From NCBI RefSeq assembly GCF_029542085.1, contig NZ_CP107036.1:3782001-3846000 (forward strand): a DNA stretch of 64,000 bases, written 5' to 3'. Shown in pieces: positions 8,930 through 17,603 of this stretch; position 1 is the first letter of the stretch; every line of letters begins with the position of its first letter. Made by a program: the position numbers and the translations under genes. The notes under the pieces were generated by a model that saw only the letters and a program-made list of their open reading frames with translations, was not told the origin of the DNA and made no database searches. The DNA comes from Sphingobacterium sp. ML3W. GTDB lineage: Bacteria; Bacteroidota; Bacteroidia; Sphingobacteriales; Sphingobacteriaceae.

Positions 8930-10300
8930 CTATCGTTTCTTGAAACTACGATTTGATCCTGTTGCCTTACCACCGCCAGACTTCCCTTTGCTCTTAGTCT
9001 TCGGTTTAAAGCCTGAGGCACGTTGTGCTTCACGTACTTCCTTTTGTTTGATCACATATTTCTTTTCATGGAAGGCTCCCTGATAATCCGGGTTGTCTTT
9101 TTTCTTTTGATTATCAATATCACGGGCTATATCCTGTTTCTCCTGAAAAGGTGTTTTCTCAACGAATACCTCCTCTGGCATTGGATACACCGGAATACTC
9201 TGCTTAATCAATTTCTCAATTTTTCGGACATAATATTTCTCGGCTTCATTGCAAAAAGTGATTGCATCCCCTTCATTGAAGGCTCTACCAGTACGTCCGA
9301 TACGATGCACATAGTCCTCTATAACAATAGGAACTTCAAAGTTGATAACATGGCTCACATTGGACACATCAAGTCCCCGTGCTGCGACGTCCGTTGCAAC
9401 TAGGATACGGATATTTCCCTCCTTAAATGCATTGATCGAGTTTATACGGGTATTCTGCCCTTTATTGGCATGAATGACACGAACTTCATCTTTGCCATAT
9501 TTACGCTCTAGAAAATGAAAAACGTTATCTGCAACTTGTTTTGTTTTACAAAAAACAATCAATCTACTAAAAGCTTCATCATCTTTCAATAGATGCTGTA
9601 GTAAATTCAGCTTCGTTTTTTGGTTAGGAACAAGATATAAAGCCTGACTGACCGTTTTTGCTGGTGTAGCTTGTTCAGACACCTCTATAACAGTAGGAAA
9701 AGCAAGAAAATCTCCAGCGATCTTACGAACAAGCTCACTCATCGTTGCTGAAAACAATAGATTTTGACGTTTGCGCGGGACGATTTCCAATACCCGGTGG
9801 ATTTTGCTGATAAATCCCATATCCATCATCTTGTCCGCTTCGTCCAAAACTAAAAATTTGAGTGATTTAACAACGATATGTCCTTCTAAGTACAAATCAA
9901 GGAATCGACCCGGTGTAGCAACGATAATATCAACTCCTTTTTCAAGTGTTTCTATTTGAGTTTTTGGGCCTAATCCGCCATACAATACAACAGAACGTAA
10001 ATCGAGATAAGTAGAAAATAATTTGATGTTCTCCTCGATCTGCATCGCCAACTCTCTGGTTGGTGTCAAGATCAGGGCACGCGCATCATTTCCTTGTGCA
10101 TACTTCAATTTCATCAACATGGGCAATACAAATGCAGCCGTTTTTCCGGTTCCGGTCTGCGCTATTCCCATCACATCCTGCCCCGCCAATATCGGTGTAA
10201 TTGCCTTTTCTTGGATCTCAGTCGGTTGTTCATACCCCGCTTCTGTGATCGCATTTAAGATCTGTTTATTGAATTTAAAATTTTCAAATGATTGCTGCAT
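8930..10300 (-). CDS. DEAD-box RNA helicase, RhlE type
   Basis: This 456-residue ATP-dependent RNA helicase has every core motif in order: Q motif (PTEIQ), I AQTGTGKT, Ia PTREL, GG, II DEAD, III SAT, IV IVFCKT, V ATDVAARGLD and VI HRIGRTGR. A basic Lys/Gly/Ser-rich C-terminal tail, typical of RhlE proteins, probably binds RNA. I start at the ATG at 10300 (MQQSFENFKF), which matches RhlE N-termini. A longer frame begins at 10360 but adds 20 unlike residues and lies beyond a -7 promoter box. The box is only 4 nt before this ATG, which suggests a leaderless mRNA. Confidence 0.93.
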   Translation of the reverse strand: MQQSFENFKFNKQILNAITEAGYEQPTEIQEKAITPILAGQDVMGIAQTGTGKTAAFVLPMLMKLKYAQGNDARALILTPTRELAMQIEENIKLFSTYLDLRSVVLYGGLGPKTQIETLEKGVDIIVATPGRFLDLYLEGHIVVKSLKFLVLDEADKMMDMGFISKIHRVLEIVPRKRQNLLFSATMSELVRKIAGDFLAFPTVIEVSEQATPAKTVSQALYLVPNQKTKLNLLQHLLKDDEAFSRLIVFCKTKQVADNVFHFLERKYGKDEVRVIHANKGQNTRINSINAFKEGNIRILVATDVAARGLDVSNVSHVINFEVPIVIEDYVHRIGRTGRAFNEGDAITFCNEAEKYYVRKIEKLIKQSIPVYPMPEEVFVEKTPFQEKQDIARDIDNQKKKDNPDYQGAFHEKKYVIKQKEVREAQRASGFKPKTKSKGKSGGGKATGSNRSFKKR

Positions 10301-10304
10301 CCGA

Positions 10305-10312
10305 CAAAGATA
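10305..10312 (-). promoter_or_regulatory. -7 promoter box of the helicase gene
   Basis: On the minus strand TATCTTTG fits the Bacteroidota -7 consensus TAnnTTTG exactly and ends 4 nt before the chosen ATG. No clear -33 TTTG is seen at the usual distance. Confidence 0.5.
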
Positions 10313-10413
10313 AGGAAAAGAGTCCATTTGACTTTCTTCGATGAACATTCCGGCACACATTTACTTTTAATTGACATAAAAATTGGGAAAAAGAACAATA
10401 TAAAGTCTAATAT

Positions 10414-10444
10414 TTTGGTTTTTAATAGAATTAAAGCATTTTTG
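10414..10444 (+). promoter_or_regulatory. Probable promoter of the S46 peptidase gene
   Basis: A TTTG (10414-10417) is followed after 19 nt by CATTTTTG (10437-10444), one mismatch from TAnnTTTG. The spacing is right for a Bacteroidota housekeeping promoter and gives a 5' leader of roughly 25 nt. Confidence 0.5.
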
Positions 10445-10476
10445 TACGGTATAAACAAACTTTTTATCAGGTTGAT

Positions 10477-12615
10477 ATGAAAAAATTATGGATGTGTTTG
10501 TTGTTGATAACAACAAGCTTTGCTGCATTTGCCGATGAGGGAATGTGGTTTTTAATGTATCTGAAGCGTCTAAATGAGGCAGATATGCAAAAAAAGGGGC
10601 TTCGTTTGAGTGCCGAAGAGATCTACAGCATTAACAACTCTAGCTTAAAAGACGCTATCGTGCAATTCGCTGGTGGCTGTACAGCGGAAATTGTCTCAGA
10701 TCAGGGCCTGGTATTCACTAATCACCACTGTGGCTACGGAGCAATTGCTGAATTGTCAACACCAGAAAACGACCACTTAACAAATGGTTTTTGGGCAAAA
10801 TCGAAAAGTGAGGAATTGAAACCTAAATCGCTATCTGTACGCTTTTTTGTACGTATGGATGATGTTTCAAAACGTATCTTAGGTTTGGTTAACAATAAAA
10901 TGACTGAAGATGAGCGCAACAAAATCATAGCGGCTGAGATTGCAAAAATCCAAAAGGAAAACAGCGAAAATGGAAAGTATATTGTTGAAGTAAAATCTTT
11001 CTACCAAGGAAATGAGTATTATTATTTTGTGTATCAAGATTATAATGACGTACGTTTAGTGGGAACTCCACCAAATAGTATTGGTAAATTCGGTGGCGAC
11101 ACGGACAACTGGGAGTGGCCTCGTCACACTGGTGACTTTTCAATTTTCCGCGTCTATGCAGACAAAAACGGGAAACCTGCCGAATATGCACAGGACAATG
11201 TTCCGTTGAAACCAAAACATTTCTTACCTGTTAGCTTAAAAGGTGTTCAGGAAGGTGATTTTGCCATGATCCTTGGTTATCCTGGTCGTACCAATCGTTG
11301 GATGCCTTCAGGAGGAATCAATCAAAACGTGAAATTTGCGTACCCTGCTTGGGTTGAAGCTTCCAAAACAGGTATGGATGCCATGAAGAAATTCATGGAT
11401 CAGGATCAAGCGGTCAAATTAAACTATGCTTCGAAATATTCTCAAGTAGCCAATTACTGGAAAAATCGTCAAGGTATGATTGATGCGTTGACCTTACATA
11501 AAACGGCGGCATCTAAAGCAAAAGATGAGGTCAAATTTGACAAATGGGCAAATAAGGCTGCCAATAAAGCGGAATACGGTGATGTGATCAAAACAATCAA
11601 TGCATTCTATACCGCAACCAACGAGCAAGCGAAACACGATAATTATTTGATGGGTATGATCCGTTCTAGTGCGATCGCTACTTTACCGTACTCCATCGGT
11701 TCTGGTTTAGAAGTTTATGCTACGGCTGATGAAGCCCGGAGAAAAGATATCCTTCCACGTTTAAAATCAGCGATTGATGCTGGCTACGAAAAAATGTATA
11801 TGCCACTAGAAGAACAGGTATTGATCGACGAGCTGAATCTATACGCAAAAAAGGCCGGAAATATCGCACCTTATGTTGCTGAATTAGCGACTAAAAACAA
11901 TAACGATTTTACAGCCTATATCAAAGAATCCGTAAAGAACAGCATTTTTGCTTCTGCAGAGCGTTTAAACAATTACTTGGAAAACCCAAATGCTGAAATT
12001 TTAGCAAATGATCCATTGTATAAGTTATCTTCGGCGTTGATCAGCAAATACCGTCAGGAAGATCCTAGCGCAAAAGCTGAGCATGACAAATTTGACGGAG
12101 CTTACCGCAAATATGTTGCTGGCGTATTGGCTTCCAATCCAAAAGGTAAATTCTATCCAGATGCAAACAGCACATTGCGTCTTTCTTATGGCACTATCAA
12201 AGGCTTACCAAAAGACCCACGTAACGACGCTGATAAGAACTTCTATACAACCCTAAAAGGTACTGTTGCGAAATACAAAAAAGGTGATGAAGAGTTCGAT
12301 TTGCCACAACGTTTGATGGATTTGTACAAAAATAAGGACTATGGTCGTTACGCTGACAAAAAAGGATATTTACCAGTAAACTTCCTAAGTGACAACGATA
12401 TAACTGGCGGAAACTCCGGTTCTCCGGTAATAAATGGCAATGGCGAATTAATTGGCCTAGCTTTTGATGGTAATATCGAGGCGATGGCTGGTGATGTGAT
12501 CTTCGACCATAAGCTACAACGTACAATTTCAGTTGACATCCGTTATGTATTATTTATCATCGATAAATTTGCTGGCGCAACTAACATTATTGACGAACTT
12601 AAGATTGTTGAATAG
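10477..12615 (+). CDS. S46 dipeptidyl-peptidase, DPP7 type
   Basis: This exported serine peptidase has 712 residues and a signal peptide (1-19, ending AAFA|D). It removes dipeptides from the N-terminus of oligopeptides in the periplasm. S46 hallmarks are present: TNHHCGYG with the catalytic His (HHC, 83-85), DTDNWEWPRHTGDF with the catalytic Asp, and TGGNSGSPV with catalytic Ser S647. The residue that separates the two S46 types is glycine here (G665 in FDGN), as in DPP7, which prefers hydrophobic P1, and not the arginine of DPP11, which prefers Asp/Glu. It has its own probable promoter, divergent from the helicase. Confidence 0.93.
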   Translation: MKKLWMCLLLITTSFAAFADEGMWFLMYLKRLNEADMQKKGLRLSAEEIYSINNSSLKDAIVQFAGGCTAEIVSDQGLVFTNHHCGYGAIAELSTPENDHLTNGFWAKSKSEELKPKSLSVRFFVRMDDVSKRILGLVNNKMTEDERNKIIAAEIAKIQKENSENGKYIVEVKSFYQGNEYYYFVYQDYNDVRLVGTPPNSIGKFGGDTDNWEWPRHTGDFSIFRVYADKNGKPAEYAQDNVPLKPKHFLPVSLKGVQEGDFAMILGYPGRTNRWMPSGGINQNVKFAYPAWVEASKTGMDAMKKFMDQDQAVKLNYASKYSQVANYWKNRQGMIDALTLHKTAASKAKDEVKFDKWANKAANKAEYGDVIKTINAFYTATNEQAKHDNYLMGMIRSSAIATLPYSIGSGLEVYATADEARRKDILPRLKSAIDAGYEKMYMPLEEQVLIDELNLYAKKAGNIAPYVAELATKNNNDFTAYIKESVKNSIFASAERLNNYLENPNAEILANDPLYKLSSALISKYRQEDPSAKAEHDKFDGAYRKYVAGVLASNPKGKFYPDANSTLRLSYGTIKGLPKDPRNDADKNFYTTLKGTVAKYKKGDEEFDLPQRLMDLYKNKDYGRYADKKGYLPVNFLSDNDITGGNSGSPVINGNGELIGLAFDGNIEAMAGDVIFDHKLQRTISVDIRYVLFIIDKFAGATNIIDELKIVE

Positions 12616-12733
12616 TTTTTTTTAAGCTTTTTCGATAAAAAAAAACGAAATTTATTTTCAAATTGATTCGTTTTTGTATATTTAGGGAGTGTTTAGGAAA
12701 AACCATAAAAACTAAAATTATAATTATAAAAAA

Positions 12734-12913
12734 ATGGAAAACTACGTAAAATTAAAAGAGTTAGTAGCTTCTATCGAAGCTGATGCAGACAAGTTCTTCA
12801 ACAATGGTAATTCTGCTGCTGGTACACGTGTACGTAAAGGATTACAAGACATCAAAACCTTAGCACAAGAAATTCGTAACGAAGTTACTGCTAAGAAAAA
12901 CGACGGAAAATAA
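12734..12913 (+). CDS. histone H1-like (Hc1-type) small protein
   Basis: A 59-residue protein starting MENYVKLKELVASIEADADKF, with a TRVRKGLQDIKTLAQEIR helix and a short Lys-rich tail. This fits the Hc1-like DNA-binding proteins widespread in Bacteroidota, although the basic tail is much shorter than in chlamydial Hc1. It probably binds DNA as a nucleoid-associated protein. The frame is complete (ATG at 12734, TAA at 12911-12913) and is followed by a strong terminator, while 118 nt of AT-rich DNA precede it, so it is likely a separate and highly expressed transcript. No -33/-7 pair was resolved. Confidence 0.85.
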   Translation: MENYVKLKELVASIEADADKFFNNGNSAAGTRVRKGLQDIKTLAQEIRNEVTAKKNDGK

Positions 12914-12931
12914 TCTTTCTTGAGTTTACAT

Positions 12932-12963
12932 AAAAAAGGCCTTTCAAATGAAGGGCCTTTTTT
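12932..12963. terminator. Terminator after the Hc1-like gene
   Basis: A 14-bp stem with one G-T pair (arms at 12932-12945 and 12950-12963, loop AAAT) runs from A6 to T6, so it can also serve the convergent GLPGLI gene. Confidence 0.88.
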
Positions 12964-12988
12964 ATGCGTTAATGCGACCTAAAACTTG

Positions 12989-13780
12989 TTACAAGTAGTA
13001 ACAGCCCATCAAGAGGTTATACACCTTCACTCCGAGATAATCACCCAATACAGCATTTAGTTTGTCGTAAACTTGCTTTCTATTCAAAGGTTTGTCTTTT
13101 TTCTTAAGAAACTCGTTAGAAGAAATCGTCACAGGACTCAACTCTACTTTGGTGGCAAACATATTATAGTGGAGCTCTGGAACAGCCAAACCCAAAATCA
13201 TCCCAGGTAGACCATTGAATGCAGATGGCCCGCCAGATACGGGAATTTGATCTGTGTAAAATGCAACAGCATAGATTGAATCAAGTACAAGACCATTTGC
13301 TCTGCGGCATTGGTATCCTGCGATCTCCCTGTACTCGTTCGTAATTTTCCACTTAATCTTAAGGGTAGAATCGGCTATCACAATCCGTTCTCCTGCCAAT
13401 TCAAAAGTAGATTTGAATTCCTTTGTTTTCAAATTCTGATAACTGCTGATTCCCGACTCAAAAATTCCCATCCGCATCAGTTGCTGAGCAGCCTCAGGAT
13501 AATCTTCAGGAATATGTTCGCAAAGGACTTCATTTGCAGAAAATTTCAAGGTCTTTCTAAGCACCTGATTTTCTGGCGCCCCTTCCACTATTCCCTTTAA
13601 TGCATTTCGGCTCTCTTCATCCTTAGAATAAGCCGCATAGCGCTTGATCAAATTTTTAAGAAATACGGTTTTCTCAAAAGTAATCGTTCCCTGATCTGGA
13701 AAATAAGCATATTGACCCTCCGCCGCCTTTCCCAAACACAGTATTAAAAATAGGGTTATTATATTTCTGATCGTTCTCAT
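12989..13780 (-). CDS. GLPGLI-family protein (copy 1)
   Basis: This 263-residue protein has a signal peptide (about 1-22, ending AEG|Q) and the family motif FNGLPGMILGL (near residue 200), preceded by ISGGP-like PVSGGP. Other conserved parts are IKWKITNEYREIAGYQCRRAN and VAFYTDQIPV. The GLPGLI family is exported in Bacteroidota and has no established biochemical role. It starts one base after the stop of the barrel protein gene, so the two are translated from one mRNA and probably act together at the outer membrane. A paralogue lies at 16798-17586. Confidence 0.88.
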   Translation of the reverse strand: MRTIRNIITLFLILCLGKAAEGQYAYFPDQGTITFEKTVFLKNLIKRYAAYSKDEESRNALKGIVEGAPENQVLRKTLKFSANEVLCEHIPEDYPEAAQQLMRMGIFESGISSYQNLKTKEFKSTFELAGERIVIADSTLKIKWKITNEYREIAGYQCRRANGLVLDSIYAVAFYTDQIPVSGGPSAFNGLPGMILGLAVPELHYNMFATKVELSPVTISSNEFLKKKDKPLNRKQVYDKLNAVLGDYLGVKVYNLLMGCYYL

Positions 13781-13781
13781 T

Positions 13782-16499
13782 CTATTTTGATTTGACTAAC
13801 ATCTTGTTGATTTCCCAGCTCAGTTTTACCATATAATACCTACCGATCGTATTAAATCGGCGCTCGGTCAAAAGTGTTCCATTTTGATTTCGCTCAAAGC
13901 CAACATTTTGGTTCAATACGTCATTGATCATAAATGTCAGTTCCAACTTCTCATCTTTCATAAACTTTTTTGACAGCCCAGGACTCAACACAAAACGCTC
14001 GAATTTCTTACTATAAACTGCAGTTGGTGCCTGATATCTATAATTAAAATCTGTCCGTAATACAAATTTGGCTGGCAGGAAGTATTTAAATTCTCCATTA
14101 GAAGAGAATGTAAAACCTTTACTATCTTCCATCATTCCAATTGAATTATCCTGGATGACATATCCCGGTGAAACTTCAAGTCCAAAATCCAAACCTTTTG
14201 TGGAGGACTTTTGAAGTCCATAACTCAATGAATAGGTCTGAAACTTTGCATTGGCCAAAACATTATTCACGTAATTATAATTATTACCAATAGAAATAGT
14301 AGGTCCCCCACCGTGTCTCAATTGATACTTTTTCCATAAAATCCCATAATACATTGGTCTTATACTAATCTGATTATTGGCATTATGGTTCAAGTTATCC
14401 CAGATAAAGGTCGTTTTGCCGACAGAGTCTATTGTCGTGTTTTGTACCAAAGCATTATTCGTTCGGGAAGCATTAATGTAAATACCATAAAACTCACCTG
14501 TAAGAATTGAGAAAGATCTAAAATTTAGATTCAATTCATTCGTATAAGATGGCTTTAAATTTTCGTTTCCTAAATATTCGTTCAATGGATCAAGATTTGA
14601 CCGTAGTGGCTGAATCTGATTGAGCGAAGGTAATCCATTTGTTCCTCTATAGATCACGGAAATAGATCTATTTTTTTTAATCTCATAGTTTAAATCCAAA
14701 ATGGGATTATAAACAAAGAAAGATCTGGACAAATGTGCGTCGTCCGCTCTGTTCAATTGTGACAAATCACTATTTTCAAACCTGTTGGCTATGTTAACAA
14801 CAAATTTTTCCATCGGCTTATAGTTGATCGAAAGATTATAGGTGTTCTTCGTGGTTTTATACAGAAAGTCATTACTATATACATCATCCAAATCATCGTA
14901 GTCTCCTGTTTTTGGATTTTTATTCAGAGACTTTACCGAATTGCTATTGCGGTCAAAATTAATACCATATTCAAAAGCTAGTATGACCTTTTTTGATAAC
15001 GGCTCAGAATAAGACAGTTCACCACCGACTGCAAATGTATTGTTATCGATAACTTTTTTCTGATCCAAGGTGGTATTTCCCACAGAATCTCCATTTCTAT
15101 AGTAAACTAAGCTGGAATATAGCTGTTGGTCTCCATCCTGCTTACTTCCTGAGGTGAAATAATTGACTGTTAATGACCGGCCCTTTTTCTTAAATCGTTT
15201 CACATAAAGTGCTGAACCATTATACTGCTCCGACTTGGTATCATTTTGAAAATCTCGGGTATTTCCATTAACCATCTGATCAAATTGGTTGACTGTATTT
15301 GAGATCGTTCTCGAAGAACTGATATCCCGTCTCCTATTTGCGCCTGCCCATACAGTCAAATCGGATAAAGAATCAATTTTAAATTCATATTTCAGTCCAA
15401 CGTTATGTCTTTTATTATCACTGGAAGCAGCTGTTTTGTTATTGCTAATCAGAATGGTATCTCTTGCTGCATTTCTGCTAAATATACTTCTATCCAGATC
15501 AACATTTGACTGGCTATATTTATAGTCAATCCGCCAGGAATGCTTCTTATTTGCGGTTTTATCCGAATATAAGAAACCCGTATTGAGGGACTTTGGAATT
15601 CCTTCGCCCTCAAAATTTCCGGAACCGTCTCCATCACCGCCTATACTTGAAGCTTCCTGACCATTCAATCCTGTTTTGCCTGTATTACTCGCGATCAAAT
15701 AAGTTGAAACCCGAAAAGATTGGTTAAAATAATTCAAAAATCCCTGACCAAGATAAAATTTATTGTTTCCTCCTCCAGCATCAACTTTTCCAAAAATACC
15801 ACGTTTCGCTTCCTCTTTTAGCTTAACATTGATGGTCTGTGTACGTACGCCATCATCAATACCTGTTTTCTCCGCTTTATCAGATTTTTTCTCATAGACC
15901 TGAATCTTATCCACCATATCCGAACGGATATTTCGGCTTACCAATTTTGGATCGTCACCAAAAAACTCCTCCCCATCAACAAGCATCTTTTCGACTGTTT
16001 TCCCTTGTGCGGTAATCTTTCCAGAGGCATCTACAGTGATCCCCGGCAAAACTTTCAGAAGGTCCTCAACCTTCGCATTCTTTTCTACCTTGAAACTCCG
16101 GGCATCGTACTCCGTTGTGTCTCCCTTTATTGTTATCGGAATCCGGCCCGTTACGATTACCTCCTGTAGTAAAGTAGCACTATTTGTAAGCCCGATCGAC
16201 AGGTCTGTATAATCCCTCTTTGGCAAGATATCGGCATAATATTCGCCATATTTTGGATAGGTTACAATAAGTATATATTGGCCAGTATCTGGTTGTAGTA
16301 AAGAGAACCTCCCATCTTCATCGGATCGGGTGAAGTCTGTCAGAATAGAATCTTTGGCAGTTAACAACATAATCGTCGCATTATGAAGTTTAAGCTTATC
16401 TTTTGCGTCGTTAATTTTTCCCTCGATTTTGGATTGCGCCTGAACTATTCCGCATAAGCAAAGTAGAAAAAGTAAAAGTGATAACCACACTCTTTTCAT
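13782..16499 (-). CDS. TonB-receptor-like outer-membrane beta-barrel protein (copy 1)
   Basis: A 905-residue protein: signal peptide (1-21, ending VQAQ), a carboxypeptidase-like regulatory domain (about 24-110, FTRSDEDGRFSL), a plug-like region with VTGRIPITIKGDTTEYDA and LLKVLPGITVD (about 115-210), then a long barrel ending in aromatic strands. This is the family of outer-membrane barrels related to TonB receptors (the OMP_b-brl_3 group). No canonical TonB box is obvious. It could import or assemble an exported substrate together with the GLPGLI partner; the substrate is unknown. It is clearly homologous to the protein at 17604-20348, with near-identical runs in the plug region. Confidence 0.88.
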   Translation of the reverse strand: MKRVWLSLLLFLLCLCGIVQAQSKIEGKINDAKDKLKLHNATIMLLTAKDSILTDFTRSDEDGRFSLLQPDTGQYILIVTYPKYGEYYADILPKRDYTDLSIGLTNSATLLQEVIVTGRIPITIKGDTTEYDARSFKVEKNAKVEDLLKVLPGITVDASGKITAQGKTVEKMLVDGEEFFGDDPKLVSRNIRSDMVDKIQVYEKKSDKAEKTGIDDGVRTQTINVKLKEEAKRGIFGKVDAGGGNNKFYLGQGFLNYFNQSFRVSTYLIASNTGKTGLNGQEASSIGGDGDGSGNFEGEGIPKSLNTGFLYSDKTANKKHSWRIDYKYSQSNVDLDRSIFSRNAARDTILISNNKTAASSDNKRHNVGLKYEFKIDSLSDLTVWAGANRRRDISSSRTISNTVNQFDQMVNGNTRDFQNDTKSEQYNGSALYVKRFKKKGRSLTVNYFTSGSKQDGDQQLYSSLVYYRNGDSVGNTTLDQKKVIDNNTFAVGGELSYSEPLSKKVILAFEYGINFDRNSNSVKSLNKNPKTGDYDDLDDVYSNDFLYKTTKNTYNLSINYKPMEKFVVNIANRFENSDLSQLNRADDAHLSRSFFVYNPILDLNYEIKKNRSISVIYRGTNGLPSLNQIQPLRSNLDPLNEYLGNENLKPSYTNELNLNFRSFSILTGEFYGIYINASRTNNALVQNTTIDSVGKTTFIWDNLNHNANNQISIRPMYYGILWKKYQLRHGGGPTISIGNNYNYVNNVLANAKFQTYSLSYGLQKSSTKGLDFGLEVSPGYVIQDNSIGMMEDSKGFTFSSNGEFKYFLPAKFVLRTDFNYRYQAPTAVYSKKFERFVLSPGLSKKFMKDEKLELTFMINDVLNQNVGFERNQNGTLLTERRFNTIGRYYMVKLSWEINKMLVKSK

Positions 16500-16542
16500 A
16501 AAATTTATTAAATGGTATTTAGTGACAAATTGTAATAGCAGG

Positions 16543-16550
16543 CAAAACTA
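16543..16550 (-). promoter_or_regulatory. -7 box upstream of barrel gene copy 1
   Basis: TAGTTTTG on the minus strand matches TAnnTTTG and lies 43 nt before the start codon. No -33 TTTG is visible at the expected spacing, so strength is uncertain. Confidence 0.45.
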
Positions 16551-16707
16551 CTATTTTACTGGATGTTTTTTGCTTCGTCATAAAAAAAAATAACTATGTA
16601 ATGAAAAAAATCACCAACAAACTCAGGATAACTCAATATAAGTCAGATGATATCAACAAAATTTCATGTAAAATCATCAATAATAACATTGATTTTATTT
16701 TGCCACC

Positions 16708-16745
16708 ATCGACAAAGGGCTATCCATGGATAGCCCTTTGTCGAT
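16708..16745. repeat. Perfect 38-bp palindrome between the duplicated gene pairs
   Basis: The two 19-nt halves, meeting between 16726 and 16727, are exact reverse complements. The centre is GGATAG-like and GC-moderate, and no T-run follows on either strand. It sits downstream of GLPGLI copy 2 and upstream of barrel copy 1 on the minus strand. It could be a terminator hairpin lacking a U-tract, an RNA-processing hairpin or a protein-binding site. The rest of 16500-16797 holds no convincing gene. Confidence 0.75.
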
Positions 16746-16797
16746 CAGAACAGCTAGTATTTTTAAATCACATTGTCTATTGAATAAGATGATCCTC

Positions 16798-17586
16798 CTA
16801 TAAATTGCCTAGCTCCATAATAAATTGAACCGTTTCCTTATTCATGTGCTGTGATAATACGCCCGAAATCTGATCGGTCATTGTCTTTCTCGTCATCCGT
16901 TTCACTTTGCTTTTTTCGAATCTCTTTTTATCCATGACCACATCATTGCTTAATTCGACTTTAGTGGCAAAATAGGAAACATGCTGGCTGGGCACCACCA
17001 ATCCAAGAATCATCCCGGGAAGCCCGTTGATAGACTCAGGTCCACCACTGATCGGAATCTCGTTACAATAATACCCGATCACATAAATCGAATCAGCTGT
17101 AAGACCATTGGCTCTCCGGCAACTGTAACCTGCAATTTCACGATATTCATCAGTAACTTTCCATTTGATACGTTTCATTGTATCCTCCACAATAATCTTT
17201 TCACCTACGATATCATTATACCTTAGAAAAGAGCGGGTCGTCATATTGGACAAGGTAACCCCTTCAAAATCCAGCGCAAAGGTCATAATATACTTTTTAA
17301 CCATCTCATCTAGATTATCATCTTTGACAGGTTCAAACAAAGTTTCATTGGCATTGAATTTTAAGGTCTTTTTCAATACGGCATTTTCAGGCAGCTTGGG
17401 TAACACCTGTTCAAAAAATATTTTTGATTTATCATCAGCCTTGGCCAAGAATTTCTTACCCACAATATTCTTCATGTACATGGTCTTATCGTAGGAAATG
17501 CTCCCGGACCTTCCGAATAGTGTGTACTGCGCCTTGAGGCTTAGAACAGTACAACAGAAACATAGGAAAACGATATATTTTAGCAT
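16798..17586 (-). CDS. GLPGLI-family protein (copy 2)
   Basis: A 262-residue exported protein, with signal peptide 1-19 (CTVLSLKA|Q) and the motif INGLPGMILGLVVP (near residue 195) after PISGGPES. It shares IKWKVTDEYREIAGYSCRRANGL with copy 1. I start at the ATG at 17586; a longer frame begins at 17631 but would overlap the barrel gene and spoil the signal peptide. It follows the barrel gene stop by 17 nt. The C-terminal 50 residues (many Lys, Met, Thr) differ most from copy 1. Function of the family is not established. Confidence 0.88.
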   Translation of the reverse strand: MLKYIVFLCFCCTVLSLKAQYTLFGRSGSISYDKTMYMKNIVGKKFLAKADDKSKIFFEQVLPKLPENAVLKKTLKFNANETLFEPVKDDNLDEMVKKYIMTFALDFEGVTLSNMTTRSFLRYNDIVGEKIIVEDTMKRIKWKVTDEYREIAGYSCRRANGLTADSIYVIGYYCNEIPISGGPESINGLPGMILGLVVPSQHVSYFATKVELSNDVVMDKKRFEKSKVKRMTRKTMTDQISGVLSQHMNKETVQFIMELGNL

Positions 17587-17603
17587 GGTATTTATCTTAA
17601 ATT

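Noticed and set aside
16601..16783. A 60-codon plus-strand frame between the gene pairs
   Set aside because: It is AT-rich with low-complexity codons, crosses the 38-bp palindrome and has no promoter or homology that I recognise.
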